From Verrucomicrobiales bacterium (GTDB lineage Bacteria; Verrucomicrobiota; Verrucomicrobiia; Methylacidiphilales; JAAUTS01), in assembly GCA_031256975.1 (NCBI GenBank), contig JAIRPN010000015.1, positions 88,648-152,647 of the forward strand: a DNA stretch of 64,000 nt, written 5' to 3'. The notes beneath the pieces were generated by a model. It was not told where the DNA came from, made no database searches, and saw nothing but the letters and a program-made list of their open reading frames with translations. Shown piece after piece: positions 22,683-30,558 of this stretch; positions within the stretch are counted from its first letter, which is position 1, and each line of letters opens with the position of its first letter. The translations under genes were made by a program, and so were the position numbers.

Positions 22683-24443
22683 TCAGGGACTCGCCGGGCT
22701 CAGCACCAGCTTCTTCACGTTGGCGACCGCGCCGCCGGATTTGAACGAGCCGCCCAGCCGGACGGTGTAATCCCCGGCCTTGGCAATCTTGATCGTACCG
22801 GCCTCAATCGTCTGGTAATTCTTCCAGCCGCCGGTCTTGACCGGCTGAATTTCCAGCTTTTGTTCGCCAACGCCGAGCGTCAACGTGGCGTCGCTTACGG
22901 TGGCATATTCCAGCACAACCTTGAACAGGCCGGGCTTGTTGATCCGCACCGTCCAGGTGGCGCAGTCATTGACGTCAGTCCAGTAACCAAGATTGCCGGG
23001 ATTTTCCACCCGCAAAGTCTTGCCAACCACTATCGAGTCCCCGGCGGCGAGGACCAGTTTGCCACCGGCCTCCTGCACCAGCGGTTGTGGCAGGGCAGCC
23101 ACCGGGCCGGAGAATTCCAGCACCACCACGCTGGCCAGCGGGTCGGGCGCCGTGGCGGGCAGGCTGATGATCATCCCGTCGCTGCCATTCTTCTTCACCG
23201 TTAGCGGCGCCTGCGGTTGCGCCAACAGATAGGCCTTGTCGATCTTGTTGCCCATGGGCACCGGCAAGTTGCCGTCCTTCGGCCAGTCAAACACATGCAG
23301 GAACAGCTTGCCCGGTTTTTGGGTCGCGCGACCCCAGGACAACTGGCGCTGGAACGGACTGGGACCGGTGGCGTAGATCGCCTCGCCATTGACGTCCAGC
23401 CATTTGCCGATTTCCAGCAGGCGGTCAATCTCGGGCTGCGGGATTTCACCATTGGCGTCCGGTCCCACGTTCAGCAAATAATTGCCGCCCTTGCTGGCGA
23501 TATCGATCAGGTTGCGCAACAAAGTCTCGGTGCTCTTGAAATTCAAGTCGTTCTTTTTGTAACCCCAGGTGCCGTTGAGGGTCATGCAGGTTTCCCAATC
23601 CTTGCCGGGGAAGCCCTGCGCCGGGATGTGCTGCTCGGGGGTCTCGGTGTCACCGGGATAACTGCCGCCGAGACGGTTGTTCCAGATCAGGTTGGGATGC
23701 TGGTTGAGCAGGGCGACAATTTCCGCCGCCAGTTGCGGTGTCATGTTCTTGGTCGAGGTATCAAACCAAATCACCGCCGGGTAAGGCTGGTAATTGGCGA
23801 GCAGTTCCTTGATCTGGGGAATCGACTTGTCATGCAGATAGGTGGCAAAATCACCGTCCTGCGCCTTGTCCCAATGCGCGCGGTTGAGGGCCGATGCGCC
23901 GGGCGCGGTCCAATCCTGGTCCTGCGAGTAATAGAAACCGAGCTTGATCCCCTGCCGCTGGCAGGCCGCTGCAAGTTCTTTCAACGGGTCGCGCTTGAAC
24001 GGCGTGGCGTCGGCGATGTTGAAGGAATTCGCCTTCGACTTGAACATCGCAAAGCCGTCGTGGTGCTTGGCGGTGATGACGATGTATTTCATCCCCGCCG
24101 CCTTGGCCAGTGAAACCCAGGCATCGGCATCAAACTTGACCGGGTTGAACTGCCGGGCCAATTCACGATAATCAGCCACCGGAATTTGCAGATCATTCAT
24201 GATCCACTCGCCGTTGCTGCTCGGGGTTTTCTTCCCCTGCCATTCACCGGCCAGCAGGGAATAAAGCCCCCAGTGGATGAACATGCCAAAGCGAGCCTCC
24301 CGCCACCACTGCATGCGGGCATCACGCTGCTCCTTCGTTTCCGTGTCCTGGACGGCGGGAACCGGATGCCCGGCGGTGCGCAGCGGTTGAACTAGCAGGC
24401 TAATACCCAATAACACCGGGAACCAGGAACGGATGGATTGCAT
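22683..24443 (-). CDS. Secreted alpha-L-fucosidase (GH29)
   Basis: 586 residues. A signal peptide covers about 1-25. The GH29 barrel shows WWREARFGMFIHWGLYS, KYIVITAKHHDGFAMFKSK and the nucleophile region YPAVIWFDTSTKN with Asp228 as candidate nucleophile; WLDVNGEAIYATGPSPF marks the barrel end. The C-terminal about 120 residues form a beta-sandwich of carbohydrate-binding type. It would remove terminal fucose from host or algal glycans in the periplasm. A divergent AraC regulator lies 29-56 bp away and likely controls it. Confidence 0.93.
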   Translation of the reverse strand: MQSIRSWFPVLLGISLLVQPLRTAGHPVPAVQDTETKEQRDARMQWWREARFGMFIHWGLYSLLAGEWQGKKTPSSNGEWIMNDLQIPVADYRELARQFNPVKFDADAWVSLAKAAGMKYIVITAKHHDGFAMFKSKANSFNIADATPFKRDPLKELAAACQRQGIKLGFYYSQDQDWTAPGASALNRAHWDKAQDGDFATYLHDKSIPQIKELLANYQPYPAVIWFDTSTKNMTPQLAAEIVALLNQHPNLIWNNRLGGSYPGDTETPEQHIPAQGFPGKDWETCMTLNGTWGYKKNDLNFKSTETLLRNLIDIASKGGNYLLNVGPDANGEIPQPEIDRLLEIGKWLDVNGEAIYATGPSPFQRQLSWGRATQKPGKLFLHVFDWPKDGNLPVPMGNKIDKAYLLAQPQAPLTVKKNGSDGMIISLPATAPDPLASVVVLEFSGPVAALPQPLVQEAGGKLVLAAGDSIVVGKTLRVENPGNLGYWTDVNDCATWTVRINKPGLFKVVLEYATVSDATLTLGVGEQKLEIQPVKTGGWKNYQTIEAGTIKIAKAGDYTVRLGGSFKSGGAVANVKKLVLSPASP

Positions 24444-24499
24444 GGCCAGACCATAACACCGCCCCCACGCAAATGACTATATACAAAGCGATATTTTTT

Positions 24500-25318
24500 A
24501 TGTATGAAAACACCGTGCGCGAGTTCACCTTTATACAAAAAGAATACCACGATTGCCACTCCTTCATGCCGGTGCAGATGCTGCGTTCGTGTCATTCCAA
24601 CGTCGAGAAATGGTGGTTCACCAACCTGTCGGCCCCGTTCTGGCGCTGGTACCATAACACCGGTCCCGGCGCCACCATCCTGATGAATAAAAAACGCATC
24701 GCGCTGACCCCCGGCTCCATCTTCCTGATCCCGCCAAACACCGCCTTTGCCTCGACCAATACCCGCCCGATCCGGCAGTTGTACCTGCATTTCACCCTTG
24801 GTATGAAACACCAGCCGCTGGCCAACCAGATTTTCTCCCATGCCAGGAGCGACGAGGAGACTCGTTTGATGCGCGAATTGATCCTGGCCCTGGCCGACGG
24901 CAAACACCGGGAAACCGAGGTATCATTTCTTTCGCAGGCACTGGTGAACCTGGCGCTGGCGAAGATTCCCGCGACTTATTGGGACAGCCGCCCGCCCGAC
25001 ACGCGGATTGAGTCGGCCATCCGCAAGATCAACGAGGCGCTGCCGCAGGCCATCGGCAACCGCGAACTGGCTCGCGCGGCCGGCATGAATGTCAATGCCT
25101 TCACCCGGTTGTTTCGCAACAGCACCGGCCATTCGCCCCATCAGTACCTGTTGTTGCGACGACTGGAAAACGCCGGGCAGCTGTTGCAGCAGGATGACCA
25201 AAGCATCGAGGCCATTGCCGAGCAGACCGGATTTTGCGACCGCTTTCATCTCTCGCGCTGCTTCAAGCAGTATTTCCACAACAACCCCGCCGCCTTTCGC
25301 CGTCGTGCCCGCAGTTGA
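24500..25318 (+). CDS. AraC-family transcriptional regulator
   Basis: A 272-residue protein from ATG 24500 (an in-frame ATG at 24473 adds 9 residues but leaves little promoter space). The N-terminal half is a cupin-like sensor (GPGATILMNKKRIALTPGSIFLIPP). The C-terminal 100 residues hold the two helix-turn-helix units (GNRELARAAGMNVNAFTRLFRN and SIEAIAEQTGFCDRFHLSRC) followed by the FKQYF signature. Divergence from the fucosidase gene suggests control by fucose or a fuco-oligosaccharide (inference). Confidence 0.9.
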   Translation: MYENTVREFTFIQKEYHDCHSFMPVQMLRSCHSNVEKWWFTNLSAPFWRWYHNTGPGATILMNKKRIALTPGSIFLIPPNTAFASTNTRPIRQLYLHFTLGMKHQPLANQIFSHARSDEETRLMRELILALADGKHRETEVSFLSQALVNLALAKIPATYWDSRPPDTRIESAIRKINEALPQAIGNRELARAAGMNVNAFTRLFRNSTGHSPHQYLLLRRLENAGQLLQQDDQSIEAIAEQTGFCDRFHLSRCFKQYFHNNPAAFRRRARS

Positions 25319-25362
25319 TTCAACTTTTAATCCGTTGGGTTTTATGAAACGCTAAGGACGAC

Positions 25363-26067
25363 ATGGAACGGGACAAGAAACGCGAATTCGCGACTTATTA
25401 CAAATTGCACCTGGACCGGCAATTGAAAAGCCGCGCCAAGCGCGAAGCCGTGGCCAGGCATGGCATCTATGTCTTCATCGGCGGCTATTCGGCGAATTAT
25501 CCCTACCTGAAGGTGTTGAAAAGCAGCTATGTCGCCACTTGGAAAACCGTGGCGCGGGAATTGACTTCGCGGTTGGCGGACAGTTTCGGCAACGCTGAGG
25601 ATTGCTTCAACCTGTTGCTGCCGCGTATCGAGCGGGAAACCTACTCGCGACTGGCGTCGCAGGCGGTGAACCTGTCGGAACTCGACCAGCAATTCACCAA
25701 GCAGCACGGCCGCTCAATGACCGCCCGGGAAAAGGAGCTGTACGCCAACGCGCTGAACCAGCAGCAGGAAAGCAATCCGGCGGTCTGCGCGCAAAAGGTG
25801 CGCAAGATCTGGCTCAATTCCGTAGTGAACAAGGTGCGCAAGGCGCAGGGCGCCAACCGTGATAACTTGCAAAAGGCCTGGGCCGACGTGGTCGGCAGCG
25901 AGGCGGCAATGGAAACCATCCTGGAGCGGATCGACTCGCTAAAGGGCATCGCCTATTGCAGCTCCACCAGTTCGGTGCGCCGCTTCGAATTGCAACGCAA
26001 GGGAAATCTGCCCGCGCTGCTGGGCAAACAATTGAAGCTGAACATCAGGAAAATCGTGTTTCGTTGA
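25363..26067 (+). CDS. DciA/DUF721-like domain protein with long N-terminus
   Basis: 234 residues. The C-terminal about 85 residues (LQKAWADVVGSEAAMETILERI...YCSSTSSVRRFELQ...LNIRKIVFR) follow the DUF721 pattern: W..vVG at the start, a strand pair, and an ending xIRxIxFR. DciA loads the replicative helicase in many bacteria. The N-terminal 150 residues are helical, charged and unlike the family, which is usually shorter. Assignment is from pattern only, so a different nucleic-acid role is possible. It stands alone, 63 bp from a convergent RRM gene. Confidence 0.5.
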   Translation: MERDKKREFATYYKLHLDRQLKSRAKREAVARHGIYVFIGGYSANYPYLKVLKSSYVATWKTVARELTSRLADSFGNAEDCFNLLLPRIERETYSRLASQAVNLSELDQQFTKQHGRSMTAREKELYANALNQQQESNPAVCAQKVRKIWLNSVVNKVRKAQGANRDNLQKAWADVVGSEAAMETILERIDSLKGIAYCSSTSSVRRFELQRKGNLPALLGKQLKLNIRKIVFR

Positions 26068-26130
26068 ACACGATTTTCACGGGATTAGCGCCCGTATATT
26101 TCATCGGGCGCCAACCATGAAACTCCGACG

Positions 26131-26394
26131 TTAGCGGCGCTGCGGTTTGTCTTCGCGCGGACGCGCTTCGTTGATACGCAGCGGACGGCCCTGAAAATCC
26201 TTGCCATCAAGTGCGGCAACGGCGTTAGCGGCCTCGGCGTCATCCATCTCGACAAAACCAAAGCCGCGCGGGCGGCCGGTTTCGCGGTCAGTCAGGAGCT
26301 TGACACCATGCACCGTGCCGTGGGCGGCAAACAGTTGCTCGATTTCTTCTTCAGTTGCTTTGAACGGCAGATTGCCGACGAATATACTCTTCAT
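26131..26394 (-). CDS. RRM-domain RNA-binding protein, short paralogue
   Basis: An 87-residue RNA-recognition-motif protein. RNP2 is IFVGNL (residues 4-9) and RNP1 RGFGFVEM (43-50); it ends with a short basic tail ([11 protein letters not shown]) instead of the Gly-rich tail of the 8596 paralogue. It likely acts as an RNA chaperone in the cytoplasm. The TAA stop lies within a GTTAGCG word. A long untranslated 435-bp stretch lies upstream. Confidence 0.93.
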   Translation of the reverse strand: MKSIFVGNLPFKATEEEIEQLFAAHGTVHGVKLLTDRETGRPRGFGFVEMDDAEAANAVAALDGKDFQGRPLRINEARPREDKPQRR

Positions 26395-26789
26395 TTACTT
26401 TTGCTTGGTTGTGGTTCATCTCTCAAGTTCCGCGGCACACGGGTGCCTTGGATGCTTGAAAATTGTTAGGTTGCTGGAGCGACAAGGGATTAGAAGGAGA
26501 CATGGGCGGGTTGTGGCACAGAGCCGGAAGGTCTGTTAGATTCAGACGGTTACTTTAGTTTTGCTTGTCGCATTTCCATTTACTCGGCGGCCCCATATAT
26601 ATGCTGCCACCGTTAACTCTGACAATAATTAGAGCGTAAAAATCGAAACTGTCTAGCCGGAAAACATCATTCCCGGCGGATTACACACAATCTATCATTG
26701 TTTCTTATAGCTAATGATGAAGCCCGGCACCCCCGCATCACCGGAATAACCCGGCGGCCGGCGATGGGTTAATTCGTTAAATTTTCAGG
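26395..26789. other. Gene-free stretch between the RRM gene and tRNA-Pro
   Basis: No coding frame or RNA gene is convincing. It must hold the promoter and 5' leader of the leftward RRM gene; such leaders are often long for cold-inducible RNA-binding proteins. I see no clear hairpin-terminator or repeat. Confidence 0.45.
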
Positions 26790-26817
26790 TTGTGGCGCAC
26801 GGGAAATTCAGTATGCT
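26790..26817 (+). promoter_or_regulatory. Promoter candidate for tRNA-Pro
   Basis: TTGTGG (26790-26795), a 16-bp spacer and TATGCT (26812-26817) precede the tRNA by 12 bp, the expected spacing for a tRNA promoter. Confidence 0.5.
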
Positions 26818-26829
26818 TACCTCTCCGAA

Positions 26830-26903
26830 CGGGCCGTAGCACAGCTTGGTAGTGCGCTTGAATGGGGTTCAAGAGGTCCCGAGTTCAAATCTCGGCGGCC
26901 CGA
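26830..26903 (+). tRNA. tRNA-Pro (anticodon GGG)
   Basis: A 74-nt cloverleaf: acceptor CGGGCCG/CGGCCCG with discriminator A, D arm GCAC...GTGC, anticodon stem CTTGA/TCAAG with loop ATGGGGT giving anticodon GGG, variable AGGTC, and T arm CCGAG-TTCAAAT-CTCGG. The CCA is not encoded. It reads CCC and CCU proline codons. Confidence 0.95.
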
Positions 26904-26923
26904 TTCTCTTGATCATTAGCATC

Positions 26924-27793
26924 TTAGGACAATTCTTTCTTCGCCGCCTCAATACGTTTCATCTGTTCCTGACTGACTTCCGGATAGGTCGGATTAATTT
27001 CTTCCAACGCATGCAATACCGCGGCGCCAACCACCAGATGCGCGTAAAGTTTATCGTCGGCAGGCACCACATACCAAGGTGATTCCTCGGTGGCGGTGTG
27101 ACGGATCATGTCCTCGTAGGCGGCCATGTAATCCTTCCAATATTGCCGCTCCTGCATGTCGGCGGCGGAAAATTTCCAGTGTTTCTTCGGATTATTCAGG
27201 CGTTCCAGGAAACGCTTTTTCTGCTCTTTCTGCGAAACATTGAGGAAAAACTTCACCACCTTGACGCCATTGCGAGAGAGATAGCGCTCGTAGGCGGTGA
27301 TGTCCTCGAAGCGCTCCTTCCAGATGTTCTTGGTGATTAGCGGCGCCGGCACCCGCTGGTTTTTCAGGAACTCGGGATGCACCCGTACCACCAGGGTTTC
27401 TTCATAATACGAACGGTTGAAAATCCCAATGCGTCCGCGCTCCGGCACGTTCTTCATGCAACGCCACATGAAATCATGGTTCAATTCCTCCGACGACGGG
27501 CTCTTGAACGAGAATACCTGGCAGCCCTGCGGGTTGATGCCGCTCATCACATGCTTGATGGTGCCGTCCTTGCCCGCCGCATCCATGGCCTGGAAAATCA
27601 GCAACAGTCCCCAGCGGTCCTGCGCGTACAATTTATCCTGCCATTTTTGCAGTTCCCTGGTGCCCTGTGCAATCCGTTCGTCGAGATTTTTTCCAGGTTT
27701 GAACCCGTCCGTATCCGCCGGGTTGAAGTCCTTAAGTTTGAATTTTTTGCCATTAGTGATGCAGTAAGGTTTGCAGAACTTGTGGACCTTCAT
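26924..27793 (-). CDS. Polyphosphate kinase 2 (PPK2, class III-like)
   Basis: A 289-residue cytosolic enzyme that moves phosphate from polyphosphate to AMP or ADP. The Walker A region is AMDAAGKDGT (69-78), followed by IKHVMSGINPQGC. The Walker B-like segment is IGIFNRSYYEETLVVRVHP (122-140), whose FNRSYYE form is typical of class III enzymes; a conserved basic lid region (KNIWKERFEDI) follows. It sits after leuB, separated by a terminator, so it probably has its own promoter. Confidence 0.92.
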   Translation of the reverse strand: MKVHKFCKPYCITNGKKFKLKDFNPADTDGFKPGKNLDERIAQGTRELQKWQDKLYAQDRWGLLLIFQAMDAAGKDGTIKHVMSGINPQGCQVFSFKSPSSEELNHDFMWRCMKNVPERGRIGIFNRSYYEETLVVRVHPEFLKNQRVPAPLITKNIWKERFEDITAYERYLSRNGVKVVKFFLNVSQKEQKKRFLERLNNPKKHWKFSAADMQERQYWKDYMAAYEDMIRHTATEESPWYVVPADDKLYAHLVVGAAVLHALEEINPTYPEVSQEQMKRIEAAKKELS

Positions 27794-27831
27794 GGGGGCA
27801 AGCTATTCCAGACACGGGAAAATGCCAGTAC

Positions 27832-27868
27832 AAAAAAGACGCCAACGGTGAACTTCGCCGTTGGCGTC
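27832..27868 (-). terminator. Rho-independent terminator after leuB
   Basis: On the minus strand, GACGCCAACGG and CCGTTGGCGTC form a perfect 11-bp stem around a 9-nt loop, followed by six T. It lies 20 bp past the leuB stop codon and 38 bp before the ppk2 start, ending the leuB transcript. Confidence 0.9.
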
Positions 27869-27887
27869 CTGAAAACAACCCGCGGAT

Positions 27888-28961
27888 TTACGCGATTTCC
27901 GCGGCGATGGCCTGGCCCATCCCGGCGGTGTCGACCTTGGTGCAACCCGGTGAGGCGATGTCGGCGGTGCGGATGCCCTTGGCGATGACCTTGTGCACCG
28001 CGCCGCGGATGGCGTTGGCTGCATTCAGTTGGTTGAAGCTGTATTCCAACATCAGCGCCACGCTGAGGATTTGCGCGATGGGATTGGCAATGCCCTTGCC
28101 GGCGATGTCCGGGGCGGAACCGCCGCTCGGTTCGTACAAACCGAAGGTTCCTTCCGCTAATGACGCGCTGGGCAGCAAGCCAAGCGAACCGGTCGCCGCG
28201 GCAACCTCGTCGCTGAGAATGTCGCCGAACATGTTCTCGCAAAGCATCACGTCGAATTGCGACGGGTTGCGCAACACTTGCATCGCAGCGTTGTCGACAT
28301 ACATGAACGCGGTCTGCACGTCGCTGTATTGCGCGGCGATTTGTTTGAAAATCTTGCGCCAGAGCAACGAGCTTTCCAGCACGTTGGCCTTGTCGATCAG
28401 CGTCACATGTTTGCGGCGATTACGCGCGGCCTTGAACGCGATGTGGCAGGCGCGCTCGATTTCCGCGGTTTCGTAAACCAGCGTGTCCACCGCGCGTTCG
28501 CCATTGGCGGTCTGCGTGGTGCCTTTCGGCTGGCCGAAATAAATGCCGCCGGTCAGTTCACGCATCACCAGCATGTCAAAGCCATTCGGGATAATCGACG
28601 ACTTGATCGGCGAGGACTCGATCAGTTCCTTGTAGCAAATGGCCGGGCGCAGGTTGGCGTACAGGCCGAAAATCTTGCGCAGCGGCAGCAACGCGCCGCG
28701 TTCCGGCTGCTCGTTGGGCGGCAGGGTTTCCCATTTCGGGCCGCCGACCGAACCGAACAGGATCGCGTCGTTGGCACGGCAGATTTGCACGGTTTCGTCC
28801 GGGAGAGCCTTGCCCTTGGCGTCGATCGCTGCGCCGCCGACCAACGCTTCCGTGTATTCATAGGTAAAATTGAACTTCTTGGACACGACCTTCATCACGT
28901 CCAATGCCACCGACATTACTTCGGGTCCGATTCCGTCACCGCTCAAAACAGCAAATTTCAT
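27888..28961 (-). CDS. leuB: 3-isopropylmalate dehydrogenase
   Basis: A 357-residue NAD-dependent enzyme of leucine synthesis that oxidises and decarboxylates 3-isopropylmalate. Landmarks are GDGIGPEV near the start, LFGSVGGPKW, the substrate-binding RELTGGIYFG, and the metal-binding segment CENMFGDILSDEVAAATGSLGLLPSAS. Length matches the family. No other leu genes are adjacent. A GTTAGCG word lies just before the ATG on the plus strand, 1-2 bp upstream of the start. A strong terminator follows. Confidence 0.97.
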   Translation of the reverse strand: MKFAVLSGDGIGPEVMSVALDVMKVVSKKFNFTYEYTEALVGGAAIDAKGKALPDETVQICRANDAILFGSVGGPKWETLPPNEQPERGALLPLRKIFGLYANLRPAICYKELIESSPIKSSIIPNGFDMLVMRELTGGIYFGQPKGTTQTANGERAVDTLVYETAEIERACHIAFKAARNRRKHVTLIDKANVLESSLLWRKIFKQIAAQYSDVQTAFMYVDNAAMQVLRNPSQFDVMLCENMFGDILSDEVAAATGSLGLLPSASLAEGTFGLYEPSGGSAPDIAGKGIANPIAQILSVALMLEYSFNQLNAANAIRGAVHKVIAKGIRTADIASPGCTKVDTAGMGQAIAAEIA

Positions 28962-29090
28962 AGTTAGCGTCCAGTTCTAGGGAAACCGGTGCCAATGACG
29001 AGCCGATTTTTCGCGACTGCCAACGGCGAACCGGAGCCGCGATTAAAAACAGGCTCTGTACAACCTTTCCGGTTTTGCTATATTCACGGC

Positions 29091-29843
29091 GTGTTTGACC
29101 AACTGAGTTTCCTGTTCCAAAGCCCGGAAACGCCCGCTAACGGCGAGGCGGCGGACTTTCTGGTCATTGGCGACAGCAAACACCCGATTCACGCCCGGCG
29201 CAACATGCAGGCGCGACGTTACCAGATTTACGTGCGCTCCGACCGCTCGATCCGTCTCACCATTCCGCGTCGCGGCAGCCAGCGCGAGGGTATTTCCTTC
29301 GTCCACAGCAAGTCGCGCTGGATCGAGCACCAGTTGAAGAAACTCGACGCCGCCCTGGTGCCGCCGAAAAGCTGGGGCGCCGGTACCGAAGTCCTGTTGC
29401 ACGGCGAAATTCACACGCTAACCGCGACCCCGCAGGGCGACACGCTGATGGTCAGCCTCGGCTCCGAATTGTTCCCCGCACGGCTCGAAAGCACCAATTT
29501 CCGCCCCTTGGTTGAAAGCCACCTGCAACAACTCGCCAACCGCCAGCTTCCGCCGCGCGTCGGCGAACTGGCGCTAATGACCAGGTTGCAGCCGTCGCGC
29601 ATCACCATCCGCAATCAAAGTTCGCGCTGGGGTTCCTGCTCGCCGAACCGCTCGATTTCGCTGAACTGGCGCTTGATCCAGACCCCCGACTCCGTGCGCG
29701 ATTACATTATCATCCACGAACTCTGCCACCTGCAGGAAATGAATCACTCCGACCGTTTCTGGCAATTGGTGGAACAGCACTGCCCGGATTACCGCGATGC
29801 CGAGGCGTGGCTAAAGATGAACGCCGCACGGCTGGGATTATAA
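29091..29843 (+). CDS. YgjP-like (DUF45) zinc metalloprotein
   Basis: 250 residues from the GTG at 29091; an in-frame GTG at 28989 would add 34 residues without a conserved look. The C-terminal half carries the zinc motif HELCH within YIIIHELCHLQEMNHSDRFW, with the upstream RWGSCSPNRSISLNWRLI block typical of COG1451. E. coli YgjP is reported as a UTP pyrophosphatase; other members are unstudied. A transcription start very near the GTG (TATATT 11 bp upstream) hints at a short or leaderless mRNA. Confidence 0.85.
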   Translation: MFDQLSFLFQSPETPANGEAADFLVIGDSKHPIHARRNMQARRYQIYVRSDRSIRLTIPRRGSQREGISFVHSKSRWIEHQLKKLDAALVPPKSWGAGTEVLLHGEIHTLTATPQGDTLMVSLGSELFPARLESTNFRPLVESHLQQLANRQLPPRVGELALMTRLQPSRITIRNQSSRWGSCSPNRSISLNWRLIQTPDSVRDYIIIHELCHLQEMNHSDRFWQLVEQHCPDYRDAEAWLKMNAARLGL

Positions 29844-29845
29844 AC

Positions 29846-29920
29846 TCCAGTCACCAAGTCCGCGAAGACTCGAAGTTTAAAAACAGATACTTTGCGTCCC
29901 GGAGTCCTGGTGACCCGAGT
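29846..29920. repeat. Inverted repeat of the GTCACCA(A/G)G...GAGTC type
   Basis: The left arm (AGTCACCAAGTCCGCGAAGACTC, about 29849-29871) and right arm (...CCGGAGTCCTGGTGAC, about 29900-29914) are imperfect complements. It sits between the convergent YgjP and DUF456 genes, a third repeat family distinct from element A. Confidence 0.6.
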
Positions 29921-29927
29921 TGATGCG

Positions 29928-30422
29928 CTAACGATTCCAATAATACCATGCCACATTAACGCCGAACGCCGCGATCATCGTTAGCGCCAGTCCCAGTTTG
30001 ACAAACACCGAGACCAACATGGTCACCGCCACGCCAATGGTGATTTTCCCGGATTGCCAGAAGGTCTTCCCGGCAAAGATCAATTCACCCAGCAACACGC
30101 CCGCCAACGGGCCGATCAACATTCCCGGGATGCCAAAGAACAACCCGGTCAAACCGCCGATCAATGCGCCGATCACGCCCCACTTGGTCGAGCCAAACCA
30201 TTTCGCGCCGATGGCGCCGCCAATCCAGTCGACCAGCATGGTGATTAGCGCCAGCAAAATACACAACGCCACCACCCACCACGACAGGATTTGCGGCAAT
30301 AACAACTTGTGCGCCAGCACCGCGCAGGCGATCAATCCGGCCCCGGGCAGCACCGGGATCATCGTTCCGGCGATTCCCAGCACCAGGCAGATCACCGTTA
30401 GCGTCCAAATCAGATATTCCAT
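29928..30422 (-). CDS. DUF456 family membrane protein
   Basis: A 164-residue protein with five or six hydrophobic helices and the Gly/Pro-rich family core: GIAGTMIPVLPGAGLI near the start, VDWIGGAIGAKWFGSTKWGVIGALIGGLTGLFFGIPGMLIGPLAG in the middle (residues about 65-109). The biochemical role is unknown. The stop codon TAG overlaps a CGCTAAC word, and two more copies lie within the gene. Confidence 0.9.
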   Translation of the reverse strand: MEYLIWTLTVICLVLGIAGTMIPVLPGAGLIACAVLAHKLLLPQILSWWVVALCILLALITMLVDWIGGAIGAKWFGSTKWGVIGALIGGLTGLFFGIPGMLIGPLAGVLLGELIFAGKTFWQSGKITIGVAVTMLVSVFVKLGLALTMIAAFGVNVAWYYWNR

Positions 30423-30558
30423 ACATCCGTAATGTTAGGCCGATTGAGACAAAAGGCAAAATCCATGTCGACCGGATTACTCAATTGTAATGTTAAAAAC
30501 GCCCTTTCCTGAATGACAGGGGCAGGAACATAGTATAGATTTATCGCAACTCAAATCT

